The notes: generated by a model from the letters alone, not told the origin. Shown: positions 50,776 to 60,041, counted from the stretch's first letter. The stretch is 64,000 nucleotides of DNA from Acidobacteriota bacterium (GCA_014584695.1 JACTMI010000006.1:1-64000); one strand, 5' to 3'. Numbers and translations: made by a program.

Positions 50776-51546
50776 ATGCCCCCCGCCCTGCGATCGTTCG
50801 CCGCCCAGCTCGCCTGGCTGACCTTCGCCTTCGCGCCGGGCGCTCCGATGGCGGCGGATCCGCCCGCGGTCACCGAGAGCGCCGTGGCCGGACGGCGGGC
50901 GCTGGTCCTCACCCCGCAGGGCGCGTCGGGGGACGCGGCGCTGCCGCTGCTCGTCCTCCTCCACTGGTCGGAGTCGACGCCGGAGGAGATCGCGCAGCTC
51001 GTCGACTGGCCGGCGCTGCCGGTGCGGATCTTGATCCCGCAGGGGGCCCACCCGCGGCCGAGCGGCTGGTCCTGGTTCGCGGAGGGCTATGCGGAGATGG
51101 CAGCCGAGGCGGCGCGCGCCGAGACTCTCCGGGCGGTCGACGAGATCGCCGCGTGGCTCGAGGCGGCGCGACGAGAGCTGCCGACCGCAGGGGCGCCGAT
51201 GGTCGCCGGCGTCTCCTACGGCGGCGACCTGGCCTTCCTGCTCGCCGTCCTCCGCCCCACCAGTGTCGGCGCCGCGTTCCCGGTCGCCGCCCGCTTCCTC
51301 CCCGAGTGGCTGCCCGCGGAGCGCGGCTGCGCCGCAGCCTGCCCCGCGGTCTTCGCCCTCCACGGCGACGCCGACACCGTCGTGCCGATCGCTCCGACGC
51401 GCGAGGCCGTCGACGAGCTCGCCCGCCGTGGCTGGCCGGTCGAGCTGCGCGGTTACCCGGGCGTCGGGCACGGCTTCACCCGGGCGATGCGCGACGATCT
51501 CGGGCGCGCCGTCGCGCGACGGCTGAACGCAGCGCCCGGGCGCTGA
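50776..51546 (+). CDS. Secreted phospholipase/carboxylesterase-type hydrolase
   Basis: 256 residues; signal peptide about 1-26. Alpha/beta hydrolase of the YpfH/LysoPL type: 'LPLLVLLHWSESTPEEIAQL', nucleophile 'MVAGVSYGGDLAFLLAVL' (GVSYGG), acid 'FALHGDADTVVPI' and His 'GYPGVGHGF'. All three members of the triad are identifiable. The ATG at 50776 opens the leader; earlier in-frame ATGs lie in the divergent gap. Substrate unknown. Confidence 0.85.
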   Translation: MPPALRSFAAQLAWLTFAFAPGAPMAADPPAVTESAVAGRRALVLTPQGASGDAALPLLVLLHWSESTPEEIAQLVDWPALPVRILIPQGAHPRPSGWSWFAEGYAEMAAEAARAETLRAVDEIAAWLEAARRELPTAGAPMVAGVSYGGDLAFLLAVLRPTSVGAAFPVAARFLPEWLPAERGCAAACPAVFALHGDADTVVPIAPTREAVDELARRGWPVELRGYPGVGHGFTRAMRDDLGRAVARRLNAAPGR

Positions 51547-51650
51547 GTCGCGCCGCGCCGGACCCGCGCGGTCCCAACCGGCCCGCGAGCCCCAACCGGC
51601 ACGCGCCCTGGCTCCGCACCCGGAGCGACGTTAGGATCCCGGCCGGCGCC

Positions 51651-52334
51651 ATGATCTCGCGACGTCTCGCCCGCTTCGGCCGGCTCGGTGCCGGGGAGCT
51701 CTCGACCCGGGGGCTCGTCGTGCTCGAGTTCTTCGCGATCGTCCTGGCGATTGCTCTCGGCTTCTGGGTCAACGAGTGGCGCGAGGCCCGCGGCCGCGCC
51801 CGCGAAGCCGAGACCGCCTTGCGCGGCATCGCCCGCGAGCTCGAGTACAACCTGAAGCAGGCGGAGGAGACCTGGGTCTACTATCGCGCGATCCTGCGCG
51901 AGATCGAGGCTCTCCCCGGCGCGGCGCCGGACGCCGTGCCACCGCCGCCGGTCTACGGCTACCAGCTTCCCGGCTGGCGGGGGGCGATGCCACCGCTACT
52001 GCGCTCGTCGTCGTTCGACACGATGGCGAGCACCGGCGCGCTCGGCCACCTCTCGTTCGAGCGCGCCGATCAGCTGGCGCGCGTCTACAACTTCCAGAGC
52101 GTGATCGAACGACTCGACGCCGAGATGCTGTCGCTGGTGGCCAGGGACCCGGGATTCACCCGCGCCACGACCATCCGCCACAGCTTCGGCCTCTACGTCG
52201 AGATGCTCCCCTCCCTGCTCGCCATCTACGAGGTCTGGGCGGCGCCGATTCTCGGCGAACACGGCTTCGCTCCCGTGGTCACGGATCGGGAGCTGCGCGC
52301 CGAGGTCGATCGCCGTCTCGGCCGACTGCGCTAG
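51651..52334 (+). CDS. Hypothetical single-pass membrane protein (DUF6090-like)
   Basis: 227 residues. One transmembrane helix near residues 24-42 ('LVVLEFFAIVLAIALGFWVNEW') is followed directly by a coiled coil ('REARGRAREAETALRGIARELEYNLKQAEETW', about 43-75) and a helical domain. The 'FFAIVLAIALGFWVNEWRE' start is typical of the DUF6090 group. No motif points to an enzyme. It precedes the glycosyltransferase-like gene by 22 bases and may share its transcript. Confidence 0.75.
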   Translation: MISRRLARFGRLGAGELSTRGLVVLEFFAIVLAIALGFWVNEWREARGRAREAETALRGIARELEYNLKQAEETWVYYRAILREIEALPGAAPDAVPPPPVYGYQLPGWRGAMPPLLRSSSFDTMASTGALGHLSFERADQLARVYNFQSVIERLDAEMLSLVARDPGFTRATTIRHSFGLYVEMLPSLLAIYEVWAAPILGEHGFAPVVTDRELRAEVDRRLGRLR

Positions 52335-52356
52335 CGCGCGCGGCGACTGGACGGCG

Positions 52357-54093
52357 ATGGCGCCCGACCGTGAGCTCGCCCGGCGGCCGCCCGCGCTGTC
52401 GTGGCGCGCCGGCCTCGGAGCCGATCTGGTCGTCGTCCTCCTGGTGGTCGCGACGCGGTGGGCTTTCCCGGTCGAGCCGCTCGACGACGCCTTCCTCTTG
52501 CTCGCCGTCGTCCGCAACGCGCTCTTGGGCGGCGGACCGCACCTGCTCTTCGGCGGCGAGGATGCCGCCCTGTCGACCCTCGCCTGGCCGGCGCTGGTGG
52601 CGCTGCCGGCGCTCGCCGGGATCGAGTTGCCGCGCGCGCTCGCGGCGGTGGGGCTCCTGGCCGAGGTCGCCGCGGCGCTCGCGGTGCGCCGCCTGGCGCT
52701 CGCGCTCGCGGGCTCCCCCGCCGCCGCTCTCCTCGCCGCTGCCGCCTTCGCGACCCAGCCGGTCTACCTGCTCTCGACTCTGGGTGGCATGGAGACCGCG
52801 CTCTACTGCGCGGCGCTCGCGCTCGGCGCGCGCGCGGTGCTGGAGCAGCGGCGCGGCGAGCTGGCGCTCGCCGCCGGGCTGCTCGCCTGGACGCGCGTCG
52901 AAGGGATCGCTCTGGCGCTCGCGCTACTCGCGATCGCGGCCTGGCAGTGGTCGCGCCGGCGCCCGCCGAGGGCCCCGACTGTCGCCGCGGCGGCGGTGCC
53001 GGCCGCCACGACGGTGGCGGTTCCAATCGCCACGACGGTGGCGGTTCCCATCGCTACGACGGTGGCGGTTCCGATCGCCGCGGGCGCCGCCCTCGCGCTC
53101 GCCGCGCCATTCGCCCATCTCGCCCTCTTCGGCAGCCTGCTGCCGGCGACCGTGGCCGCCAAGGCCGCCTCGGGCGGCGCCAGCTTCGAGGGGGCGACGC
53201 GGGTGGCGCTCGAGCTCGCGCGCGCGCCGCTCGGGCTCTCCGCCTACTGGCTGATCTGGCCGAGCGTCCACGCCGCGCTGGCGCTGGTCGCCGTCGCCGG
53301 CCTCGTGCGTGGAGCCCGGGATCCCGAGCTGCGCCGGAAGAGCCTGGCGGCGCTCGCGCCGGCGCTGCTCCATGGCGCGCTCTTCGTCGCGGCGGGCCGC
53401 TCCTACGCGGTCAACTTCCCGTGGTATTTCGCGCCGCCGCTGGTCGCGGTCGCGGCGCTCGTCGCCCTCGGCGCGGCGCCGGGGATCGCCGCGCTCGAGC
53501 GCCGCGCGCGGCGCGGCAAGGCGCTCCTGCCGGCCCTTCTGGCACTGGCGGTTTGGCTCGCGGCCGCGCCCTCGCTCGACCAGGGGTTCTCGCGGGTGCG
53601 CGCCTCGTTCTCCGCCCACCGCGAGCGCGCCTACGCCGCGGCGGCGCTCTGGCTCTGCCGCGGCGGCGGGGCGACGTCGCTCGCCAGCAACGAGATCGGC
53701 ACGCTCGCTTTCTTCGCGCCGCCGGGCACCGAGATCGTCGACCTGTTCGGCCTCGCGCGGCGGCCTGAGCTCGCTGGCCTCGGCTGGCTCGAGCTGCTCG
53801 ACCGCGAGCGGCCCGACGCGGTGGTCGCGCGCGCCGACTTCCGCTACCGCCGAGAGCTCGAGCGCGAGCGGCCGGGCCGCTACGTTTGGGTCCGCGCCGG
53901 CGCGCTCGACCTCGGCCTCGAGCCGGCGCTCGCCGAGCGCCTGCGGCCGGCGACCGACGAGCTCGCCCGGCTCTACCAGACGCTCGATCTCGAGCGCGAG
54001 CCCGCCGGAGCGCGGATCGCCCCGCCCCGTCGCGGGGGGCGGGCCGCCGGTGCCTCGGGTACAGTCCTGGCCGCCGGAGGAGGCTCTCGATGA
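52357..54093 (+). CDS. Polytopic membrane glycosyltransferase-like protein (GT-C type)
   Basis: 578 residues with about ten transmembrane helices in the first 400. The first extracytoplasmic loop has 'FPVEPLDDAFLLLAVVRNALLGG' with the Asp-Asp pair expected of lipid-linked-sugar (GT-C) mannosyltransferase-type enzymes, and 'LARLGG...ETALY' like spacing ('STLGGMETALYCAALALG'). The C-terminal 180 residues are soluble and periplasmic. Residues about 215-245 contain a 24-bp tandem repeat ('TTVAVPIA' three times) within a helix. The stop overlaps the next ATG. GT-C is an inference from topology and the DD motif. Confidence 0.72.
   Translation: MAPDRELARRPPALSWRAGLGADLVVVLLVVATRWAFPVEPLDDAFLLLAVVRNALLGGGPHLLFGGEDAALSTLAWPALVALPALAGIELPRALAAVGLLAEVAAALAVRRLALALAGSPAAALLAAAAFATQPVYLLSTLGGMETALYCAALALGARAVLEQRRGELALAAGLLAWTRVEGIALALALLAIAAWQWSRRRPPRAPTVAAAAVPAATTVAVPIATTVAVPIATTVAVPIAAGAALALAAPFAHLALFGSLLPATVAAKAASGGASFEGATRVALELARAPLGLSAYWLIWPSVHAALALVAVAGLVRGARDPELRRKSLAALAPALLHGALFVAAGRSYAVNFPWYFAPPLVAVAALVALGAAPGIAALERRARRGKALLPALLALAVWLAAAPSLDQGFSRVRASFSAHRERAYAAAALWLCRGGGATSLASNEIGTLAFFAPPGTEIVDLFGLARRPELAGLGWLELLDRERPDAVVARADFRYRRELERERPGRYVWVRAGALDLGLEPALAERLRPATDELARLYQTLDLEREPAGARIAPPRRGGRAAGASGTVLAAGGGSR
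53005..53076 (+). repeat. Three 24-bp tandem repeats within the membrane gene
   Basis: Three units of 24 bases (53005-53028, 53029-53052, 53053-53076) differ at one or two positions. Each encodes ATTVAVPI, so changes in copy number stay in frame. They fall in a hydrophobic segment of the GT-C-like protein. Confidence 0.9.
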
Positions 54094-55742
54094 TCCTACG
54101 TTCCGCCGTCCGCGTCACCGTCTCGGTCAGCGTCGCCGCGCTGCTCGTCGCTTCGCTCGCCGGCTGCCGGCAGACCGAGACGGCACCCGCACCGCCCGCC
54201 GGCGCCGGGCCGGCGCGGGCGGCGGCAGAGGAAGACATCCCCTGGTTCGAGGGCAGCGTCGAGGCGGCCTTCGCGGCGGCCGCCGCGGAGCGCAAGCCGC
54301 TCTTCCTCTACTGGGGAGCGGTCTGGTGCCCCCCCTGCCACGCCCTGCGCACGCGGATCTTCCCGCGGCCGGAGATCCGCGCGCGGCTCGCCGCGGCGGT
54401 GGCGGTCTACCTCGACGGCGACACCGAGCGGGCACAAATCTGGGGCGAGAAGCTCGGCACCACGGGTTACCCGACCGTGATCGTCTTCGATCCCGACGGG
54501 CGCGAGGTGACGCGGCTGCCCAGCTTGCTGGGGGTCGAGGACTTCGCCGAGCTGCTGGCGACCGCGCTCGACGCCGCGCGGCCGCTGGCCGAGCGGATCG
54601 CGGAGGCCGAGCGCGTCGGCCCGAACGGGATGCCTCCGGCCGAGCTCGAGCTGCTGGCGTTTCACGCCTGGTCCCAGGACGCGCGCTCTGGCCTCGACGC
54701 GGTCCGGCGCCGCGCGCTGCTCGAGCGCTTCTGGCGTGAGGTTCCGGCCGACCGGCCGGTCGTTCGCTCGCGCTTCCTCGCCACCTACCTGAGCGACCTC
54801 GCGGGCGAGCAGGAGCCGGTGCCGCTCGAGGATTCCCGGCGCGAAGCGCTCACCGCCGGGCTCCATGCGCTGCTCGCCGATCGCGAGCAGTGCGCCGCCA
54901 ACACCGAGCTGGTGCTCTACCGCGCCGCGGCCGTCGTCGCCCTCCTCGCGCCCGAGGCCGGCGCTCGGCGCGACCCCCTGGTGGCGGCCTGGGAGGCCGC
55001 GGCACGCGCGCTCGAGGACGACGAGAGCTGGACCACGAACGATCGCTTGACGGCGCTCGTGCCACGAGTCGAGCTGGCGCGCCTGGCCGCGGGCGAGGAG
55101 CAGCCGCTGCCACCGGCGTTGCTCCAGCGCGTCCGCGAGCGCGTCCGCTGGGCCGAGGCGCGCGTCGCCGACGACGAGGAGATGCAGGCGGTCATGGACA
55201 CCATGGCCGGCCTGCTCGAGGCCGCCGGGCTCACCGAGGAGAGCCGCGCGCTGCTCTCCGAGAAGTCGGCCTCGACGGTGGCGCCCTACTACTACATCGG
55301 CTGGCTCGCCGGGCTCGAAGCCAAAGCCGGCCACGCCGCCGAGTCCGTCGCTCTCTACCGCCGCGCCTGGCAAGAGGCGCGCGTCGCGCAGGACGGCGCC
55401 GCCGGCCGGATGACGCCGCTGCGCTGGGGGACCTCCTACCTGCGCCAAGCGATGAAGCAGACCCCGGAGGCGACCGAAGCGATCGGTGCCGACCTCGCGC
55501 GCGTGCTCGACGACGCGCTCGCCGGACCGGATGCCTTCGCCGGCGGCAACTGGAGCCGCCTCGAGTCGCTGGCCACGGCGCTGCTCGCCTGGCGCGCCGA
55601 AGCCGAAGACTCCGCGCCGCGCGGCGCCGTGGTCGAAGCCGCCCGCGCGCGGGTGCTGGCAGCCTGCGCCGGCCTTCCGAACGATGGCCCGGATGCCGGC
55701 GCCCGCTGCCGCAGCTTCCTCGCTCCCGCCCCGGGCGCCTGA
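54090..55742 (+). CDS. Thioredoxin-fold lipoprotein with helical C-terminal domain
   Basis: 550 residues. Lipobox 'LASLAGC' (Cys25). The thioredoxin domain (about 50-175) has the active site 'WGAVWCPPCHALR' (CPPC) and the cis-Pro segment 'TTGYPTVIVFDPDGRE', so it is redox-competent and faces the periplasm. Residues 180-550 are an all-helical region with 'YYYIGWLAGLEAKAGHAAESVALYRRAWQEARV' (about 410-442), TPR-like. It resembles DUF255/thiol reductase-type proteins fused to a helical scaffold. ATGA overlap with the upstream membrane gene links their expression. Confidence 0.85.
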   Translation: MILRSAVRVTVSVSVAALLVASLAGCRQTETAPAPPAGAGPARAAAEEDIPWFEGSVEAAFAAAAAERKPLFLYWGAVWCPPCHALRTRIFPRPEIRARLAAAVAVYLDGDTERAQIWGEKLGTTGYPTVIVFDPDGREVTRLPSLLGVEDFAELLATALDAARPLAERIAEAERVGPNGMPPAELELLAFHAWSQDARSGLDAVRRRALLERFWREVPADRPVVRSRFLATYLSDLAGEQEPVPLEDSRREALTAGLHALLADREQCAANTELVLYRAAAVVALLAPEAGARRDPLVAAWEAAARALEDDESWTTNDRLTALVPRVELARLAAGEEQPLPPALLQRVRERVRWAEARVADDEEMQAVMDTMAGLLEAAGLTEESRALLSEKSASTVAPYYYIGWLAGLEAKAGHAAESVALYRRAWQEARVAQDGAAGRMTPLRWGTSYLRQAMKQTPEATEAIGADLARVLDDALAGPDAFAGGNWSRLESLATALLAWRAEAEDSAPRGAVVEAARARVLAACAGLPNDGPDAGARCRSFLAPAPGA

Positions 55743-55994
55743 CTCGCTGGCCGCCCGCGCGCCGACGCCGTGCTGGTCCGCCACGCCGGCCGCCACGAGG
55801 TCGCCGCGATGGTGCGCCACTCGCCGCGCGGCGTCGGGCGCTCGCTGATCGAGTGGTACCGGAGCCTCGCCGACCGGCCCGCGCCGCGCGGGGATTCGAG
55901 GCAGAAGACGCGGGATTGTCCAGTTCCCGCGCCGAATCCCGCCAATAGGGATAGAGGCGCCGACGGCCGCGACGGTCTCGGCGGGAGGATCCAG

Positions 55995-57368
55995 ATGATC
56001 GTGCACGAGATTCGGCGCTTCGGGCCGCGAGCCCGCGCCTGCTGCCTGACCGCGCTGCTCGGAGGGCCGCTCGCTGGCGCGACGATTCCGGTGACGACGC
56101 TGCTCGATGTCGACGCCGCCGACGGGCTCTGCTCGCTGCGTGAGGCGATCGAAGCGGCGAACCTCGACGCGCCGGGCGCCGACTGCCCGGCGGGAGCGGG
56201 CGCCGACGAGATCGAGGTCGCGCTCCCCGGGACCCTCCTGCTGGCCGACGACCTGCCGGCGCTCGCCGAGGGTCTGACGCTGCGCGGGCTCGGCGCCGAC
56301 CTGACGACGATCGACGGCGGCGGACTCCACTCGCTGCTCCGGTTTCCGGGCCCGGCGAGCGGCGCGAACGACCTGCTCCGACTCGAAGCGCTCACCCTGC
56401 TCGGCGGCGTCGCGACGAACGGCGGCGCCGTTTTCGTGGGCGGCGGCCGCTCGCTCGAGATCTTCGACTGCCGCCTCGCGGGGCACACCGCCGGCACGCG
56501 GGGCGGCGCGATCCGTGGCCAAGGCTCGGCCGCGGTCGAGATCCACCGCTCGGAGCTCACCGGCAACACGGCGGCGGTGAGCGGCGGCGCCGTTTCGGTC
56601 TTCGACGGCGACTCGCTCTGGATCGTCGACTCCACCGTGGCGGTGAACTCGGTCTCTCAAGGGACCGGGGGCGGCGTCGAGTCTTACGACGTCGGCGTGA
56701 CGCGCATCGTCCGCTCCACCCTCTCGGGCAATCAGGCGGCGAGCCACGGCGGCGCGCTCTCGATCGTGCTGGGGGGCGGCACGCGGATCGAACACTCGAC
56801 CCTGCACGCCAACACCGCCGACTTCGACCAGAACGACGTCGGCTGGGGTGGCGGACTCGACGCCGCGGGCTTCGCCACGGTCACGCTGCTCAACTCGATC
56901 GTCGCCGGCAACCACGACCTCTCCTCCGCCGACGGCCGCTGTCCGGACCTCAACGCCCGACTCAGCGCGACCTTGATGACCGAGGGGTCCAATCTGATCG
57001 GTGACAACGGCTGCGAGGAGACCCTCTTCCCTGACGGAACCCCGAACGCCAACGGCGACCTGGTCGGAACGACGGCCTCGCCGCTCGATCCCGGGCTCGA
57101 GCCGCTCGACGATTTCCACGGCCCGACCCGCACGCATCGGCCGCTCACCACCTCCATCGTGATCGATCAGGGCGCCTGCCCTGGGGAGATCGCGGACCAG
57201 CGCGGGCTGTCCGATCCGCAGACCGGGCTGCGCCCGGTCGACGATCCCGCGACCCCCGACGCGGCGGACGGCTGCGACATCGGCGCCGTCGAGCGCCACC
57301 GCGAGCTCCCGTTCCACGACGACTTCGAGACCGGCGACACCTCGCGCTGGTCCGCGCTGGTTCCCTGA
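55995..57368 (+). CDS. CSLREA-domain secreted beta-helix protein
   Basis: 457 residues. After a signal peptide ('ACCLTALLGGPLAGA', about 13-27) comes 'DGLCSLREAIEAAN', the CSLREA motif, then a right-handed beta-helix of polymorphic outer-membrane (Pmp) type: 'NGGAVFVGGGRSLEIFDCRLAGHTAGTRGGAIRG' (about 137-170) and several 'SGGA', 'TGN' and 'GGGV' repeats. It ends 'FHDDFETGDTSRWSALVP', the tail also found on the FG-GAP proteins. ATG at 55995 has GGGAGGATCC upstream. Probably a surface or secreted protein. Confidence 0.88.
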   Translation: MIVHEIRRFGPRARACCLTALLGGPLAGATIPVTTLLDVDAADGLCSLREAIEAANLDAPGADCPAGAGADEIEVALPGTLLLADDLPALAEGLTLRGLGADLTTIDGGGLHSLLRFPGPASGANDLLRLEALTLLGGVATNGGAVFVGGGRSLEIFDCRLAGHTAGTRGGAIRGQGSAAVEIHRSELTGNTAAVSGGAVSVFDGDSLWIVDSTVAVNSVSQGTGGGVESYDVGVTRIVRSTLSGNQAASHGGALSIVLGGGTRIEHSTLHANTADFDQNDVGWGGGLDAAGFATVTLLNSIVAGNHDLSSADGRCPDLNARLSATLMTEGSNLIGDNGCEETLFPDGTPNANGDLVGTTASPLDPGLEPLDDFHGPTRTHRPLTTSIVIDQGACPGEIADQRGLSDPQTGLRPVDDPATPDAADGCDIGAVERHRELPFHDDFETGDTSRWSALVP

Positions 57369-57637
57369 GCACCGACCCCTGCGCGGACCGGGGGCGGCGC
57401 GGGCCGCCAGGCCCTCCGACGGGTGGCGGCGCTGCCCAGCGTGGCGCGGCGGATCGAGCCGGGCGGTCCGGCATCCTCCCGCACGACGAGCCTCCCGAGC
57501 CTTGGCCCGCCGGCCCCGTTTGCCGGTAGGCTTGTGGTTGGTCGCTCGCCCGGCGGCCTAGAGCAAGAGCTTCCGTCGCGTCGAGGATTGAGCCGCGGCA
57601 CGCGGCCGGTCCCACGGGGCAGAGAAGGGAGGATTCG

Positions 57638-58525
57638 ATGCACACTCTCGCCAGGATGCTCCTGGCCCTGGCGCTCGCGGCGCCCGGGTTCGCGCAGTCA
57701 CCTGCGCCGGAGGTCGCGCTCCCCTCGGTGACTCTCCCGCCCGAGCTCGACCGGGTGCTGCGGGACTACGAGCGGGCCTGGCAGGCGCGCGACCCGGCCG
57801 GGCTTGCCGAGCTCTTCGCCGAGGACGGCTTCGTGCTCGCCACCGGCCGGCCGCCCGTGCGGGGCCGGGCGGCGATCCGCGCGGCCTACGCCGGCGCTGG
57901 CGGCGCGCTCCACCTGCGCGCGCTCGAGTACGCGACCGCCGGCGACGTCGGCTACCTCTTGGGCGCCTACGCCTGGGCGCCGGCGGCGCCGGACGACGGC
58001 AAGTTCACGTTGACGCTGGCGCGCGACCCGTCGGGGCGCTGGCTGATCCGCTCGGACATGGACAATCCCAACCGGCGGCCGGCGGCGCAGCCCGCGGCCG
58101 GACCGAATCCCGCCGGCAGCGCCACCGCAACTCCAACCCCTTCGGAGGCGACCATGGATCTCGGTGCATTCTCGATCAGCCTCGCGGTCAAGGACCTCGA
58201 GGCGTCGCGCCGGTTCTACGAGCAGCTCGGCTTCGTCCAGTTCCACGGCGATGCCGCGCAGAACTGGCTGATCCTCAAGAACGGCGACCATGTCCTGGGG
58301 CTCTTCCAGGGGATGTTCGAGAAGAACATCCTGACTTTCAACCCGGGCTGGGACCAGAGCGCGCAGCCGTTGGCGTCGTTTACCGACGTCCGGGAGCTGC
58401 AGCGGCGGCTGAAGGCGGCCGGAATTCCGATCGTGCAGCCGGCCGACGAGACGACGACCGGCCCGGCGAGCTTCGTCCTCACCGACCCGGACGGCAATCC
58501 GATCCTGATCGACCAGCACCGCTGA
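57638..58525 (+). CDS. Fusion of NTF2-like and VOC domains with signal peptide
   Basis: 295 residues. Signal peptide about 1-19 ('[12 protein letters not shown]'). Residues 35-145 form a SnoaL/DUF4440 (NTF2-like) domain: '[40 protein letters not shown]' (about 41-80). A Pro/Ala linker (145-172) leads to a full VOC domain from '[27 protein letters not shown]' (about 173-199) to '[16 protein letters not shown]'. The VOC part starts with Met173 directly after an intact ribosome site (GGAGG at 58144-58148), so it may also be made alone. GAAGGGAGG precedes the first ATG. Function unknown. Confidence 0.85.
   Translation: MHTLARMLLALALAAPGFAQSPAPEVALPSVTLPPELDRVLRDYERAWQARDPAGLAELFAEDGFVLATGRPPVRGRAAIRAAYAGAGGALHLRALEYATAGDVGYLLGAYAWAPAAPDDGKFTLTLARDPSGRWLIRSDMDNPNRRPAAQPAAGPNPAGSATATPTPSEATMDLGAFSISLAVKDLEASRRFYEQLGFVQFHGDAAQNWLILKNGDHVLGLFQGMFEKNILTFNPGWDQSAQPLASFTDVRELQRRLKAAGIPIVQPADETTTGPASFVLTDPDGNPILIDQHR
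58144..58156 (+). promoter_or_regulatory. Internal ribosome-binding site and start before the VOC domain
   Basis: GGAGG at 58144-58148 is five bases before an in-frame ATG at 58154-58156. It sits exactly at the linker/VOC boundary of the fusion gene. This looks like a relic of a separate VOC gene or a working internal start. Confidence 0.6.
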
Positions 58526-58538
58526 GCAGCGGCCGGGG

Positions 58539-60041
58539 CTAATCGCTCAGGATCCTGCCGCCCGGGCCGATCCGGCCGGGCAGCTCGAGGTCGCGCGCCA
58601 AGGCGCAGGCGGCGTCGAAGATCGCGGCGCGCTCGGCCAGCCGGCGGCCGATGGCGGCGCGCGCGATCCGCCGCTTGCCGAGGACGACCAGCCCGCGACC
58701 GACGCGGCGCGAGAGCCGCCCCCAGACGACCACCAGGACGCCGCCCAGCGCCGAGAGCATGGCGGCGAGCGCGCCGGTCAACCAGGGCAGGTGGGGGATT
58801 CTCGGGTAGAGGTCGTGGATCAGCCCCTGGCCCCAGCCCGCGAAGAGGCCCAGACCGAGCCAGGTCGCCGGGAAGAGCACGGCGCCCAGCAGCAGCTTGA
58901 TCGAGGCGACATCCTTGCGCCGCTTGGCCGTCACCCGCACCGCGAGCTCGATCAGGAGCGCCGTGGGGAGGTTGGCGAGGACTCCGATCAGCACCAGCGG
59001 CGGCAGCACGGCGTCGATCACCAGCCGCTGCAGCGCGAGCGCCGCCAGCACGCGGCCGTGCGGCAGCTCGGGATCCCGGTCGAGCTCGTGGTCCTCGAGG
59101 CCCAGCCGGCGCATCCGCCGGTCGTAGGCGACGAGCCGTTCACGCACGGCGGCGACCTCGGCCGGCGCGCTCTCGCGCCGCGCCCGGAACCCGGTCCACA
59201 CGCGCGCGAAGCCGAGCATCCGCTCGCGCATGTCGACCGGTCCCGACGCTTCGCCCGCGCGCGCCGCCCGCTCGGCGCGCATCAGTCGCCGCAGCCGGTG
59301 CATCAGGTCGTGCTCCTGCCAGTCGTCGGTCGCGAGCGCGGTGCGATCGAGCGCCGCGGCGAACTCTCCGGTCAGTCGCCGGGCGGCCACGCGCCGCGCC
59401 TCTTCGCCTACCGCCTCGGCCGCCGCTTCGGCCGCGGGTTCGGCCGCCGGCTCGGCCGCGACCTCGAGCGGCGGGTGGTAGACGACCAGCGCGCGCGAGC
59501 GGAAGAGGAGCTTGCGGTCGTAGTGGAGCCCCACCGGGATCAGGAACGGACGCTCCCCCTCGGCCGCTCGCAGGGCGACGTCGAGGTAGAGCCGCGCGGC
59601 GCCGGTGCGCAGCTCGAGCGGCTTCGGCTCGTCGTGGCTGTCGCCCTCGGGGAAGAGGACGGCGTAAGAGCCCGCCTCGATCGCCGCGGCGAGGGCCGCG
59701 AGGCTCGAGTCGTTGCCCCGCTTGGCGGCGCTCTGGTCGCCTCCCGCCGGCAGGTCCTGGCGGCGGAAGATCGGCACCGCGGTGGCGCGCAGTAGCGTGC
59801 CCAGGAGCGGCCAGCGGAACAGCCCGTGCCGCGCCCCGAAGACGACGCGACCGGGAAAGGTCGCGAGGATCAGCGCCGGGTCGATCAACCCGTTCGGGTG
59901 CCAGGCGAGCAGCAACCCGCCCCGCCCCACTGGCAGCGCCTCGACGCCCACCACCTCGACGCGGCGGAAAAACAGCGCCAGCAGCACCCGCGCCACCCGC
60001 CGCGGCCACCGCGAGGAGGCCCTCGCCCCGATCTCGGACAT
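58539..60041 (-). CDS. PlsC-type lysophospholipid acyltransferase, membrane
   Basis: 500 residues. The acyltransferase domain (about 40-190) has 'LLLAWHPNGLIDPALI' in place of the usual HX4D box (here H-x5-D, a variant shared with the 'HPNSLIDP' group) and 'YAVLFPEGDSHDEPKPL' with the FPEG box. After a helical region of about 110 residues with an Ala/Glu repeat, the C-terminus carries two to three membrane segments ('DAVLPPLVLIGVLANLPTALLIELAV', 'LLGAVLFPATWLGLGLFAG'). Likely acylates a glycerophosphate or related lipid in the inner membrane. Confidence 0.87.
   Translation of the reverse strand: MSEIGARASSRWPRRVARVLLALFFRRVEVVGVEALPVGRGGLLLAWHPNGLIDPALILATFPGRVVFGARHGLFRWPLLGTLLRATAVPIFRRQDLPAGGDQSAAKRGNDSSLAALAAAIEAGSYAVLFPEGDSHDEPKPLELRTGAARLYLDVALRAAEGERPFLIPVGLHYDRKLLFRSRALVVYHPPLEVAAEPAAEPAAEAAAEAVGEEARRVAARRLTGEFAAALDRTALATDDWQEHDLMHRLRRLMRAERAARAGEASGPVDMRERMLGFARVWTGFRARRESAPAEVAAVRERLVAYDRRMRRLGLEDHELDRDPELPHGRVLAALALQRLVIDAVLPPLVLIGVLANLPTALLIELAVRVTAKRRKDVASIKLLLGAVLFPATWLGLGLFAGWGQGLIHDLYPRIPHLPWLTGALAAMLSALGGVLVVVWGRLSRRVGRGLVVLGKRRIARAAIGRRLAERAAIFDAACALARDLELPGRIGPGGRILSD

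Noticed and set aside
55770-55994. N-terminal extension of the CSLREA protein starting 'MLVRHAGRHE', resembling histidine phosphatases
   Set aside because: The similarity is limited to a few residues; the stretch is followed by a clear ribosome site and a signal peptide at 55995.
54096-57317. A 1073-codon open frame on the minus strand across the thioredoxin and CSLREA genes
   Set aside because: It spans two well-supported plus-strand genes and an intergenic gap, and has no recognisable domains.
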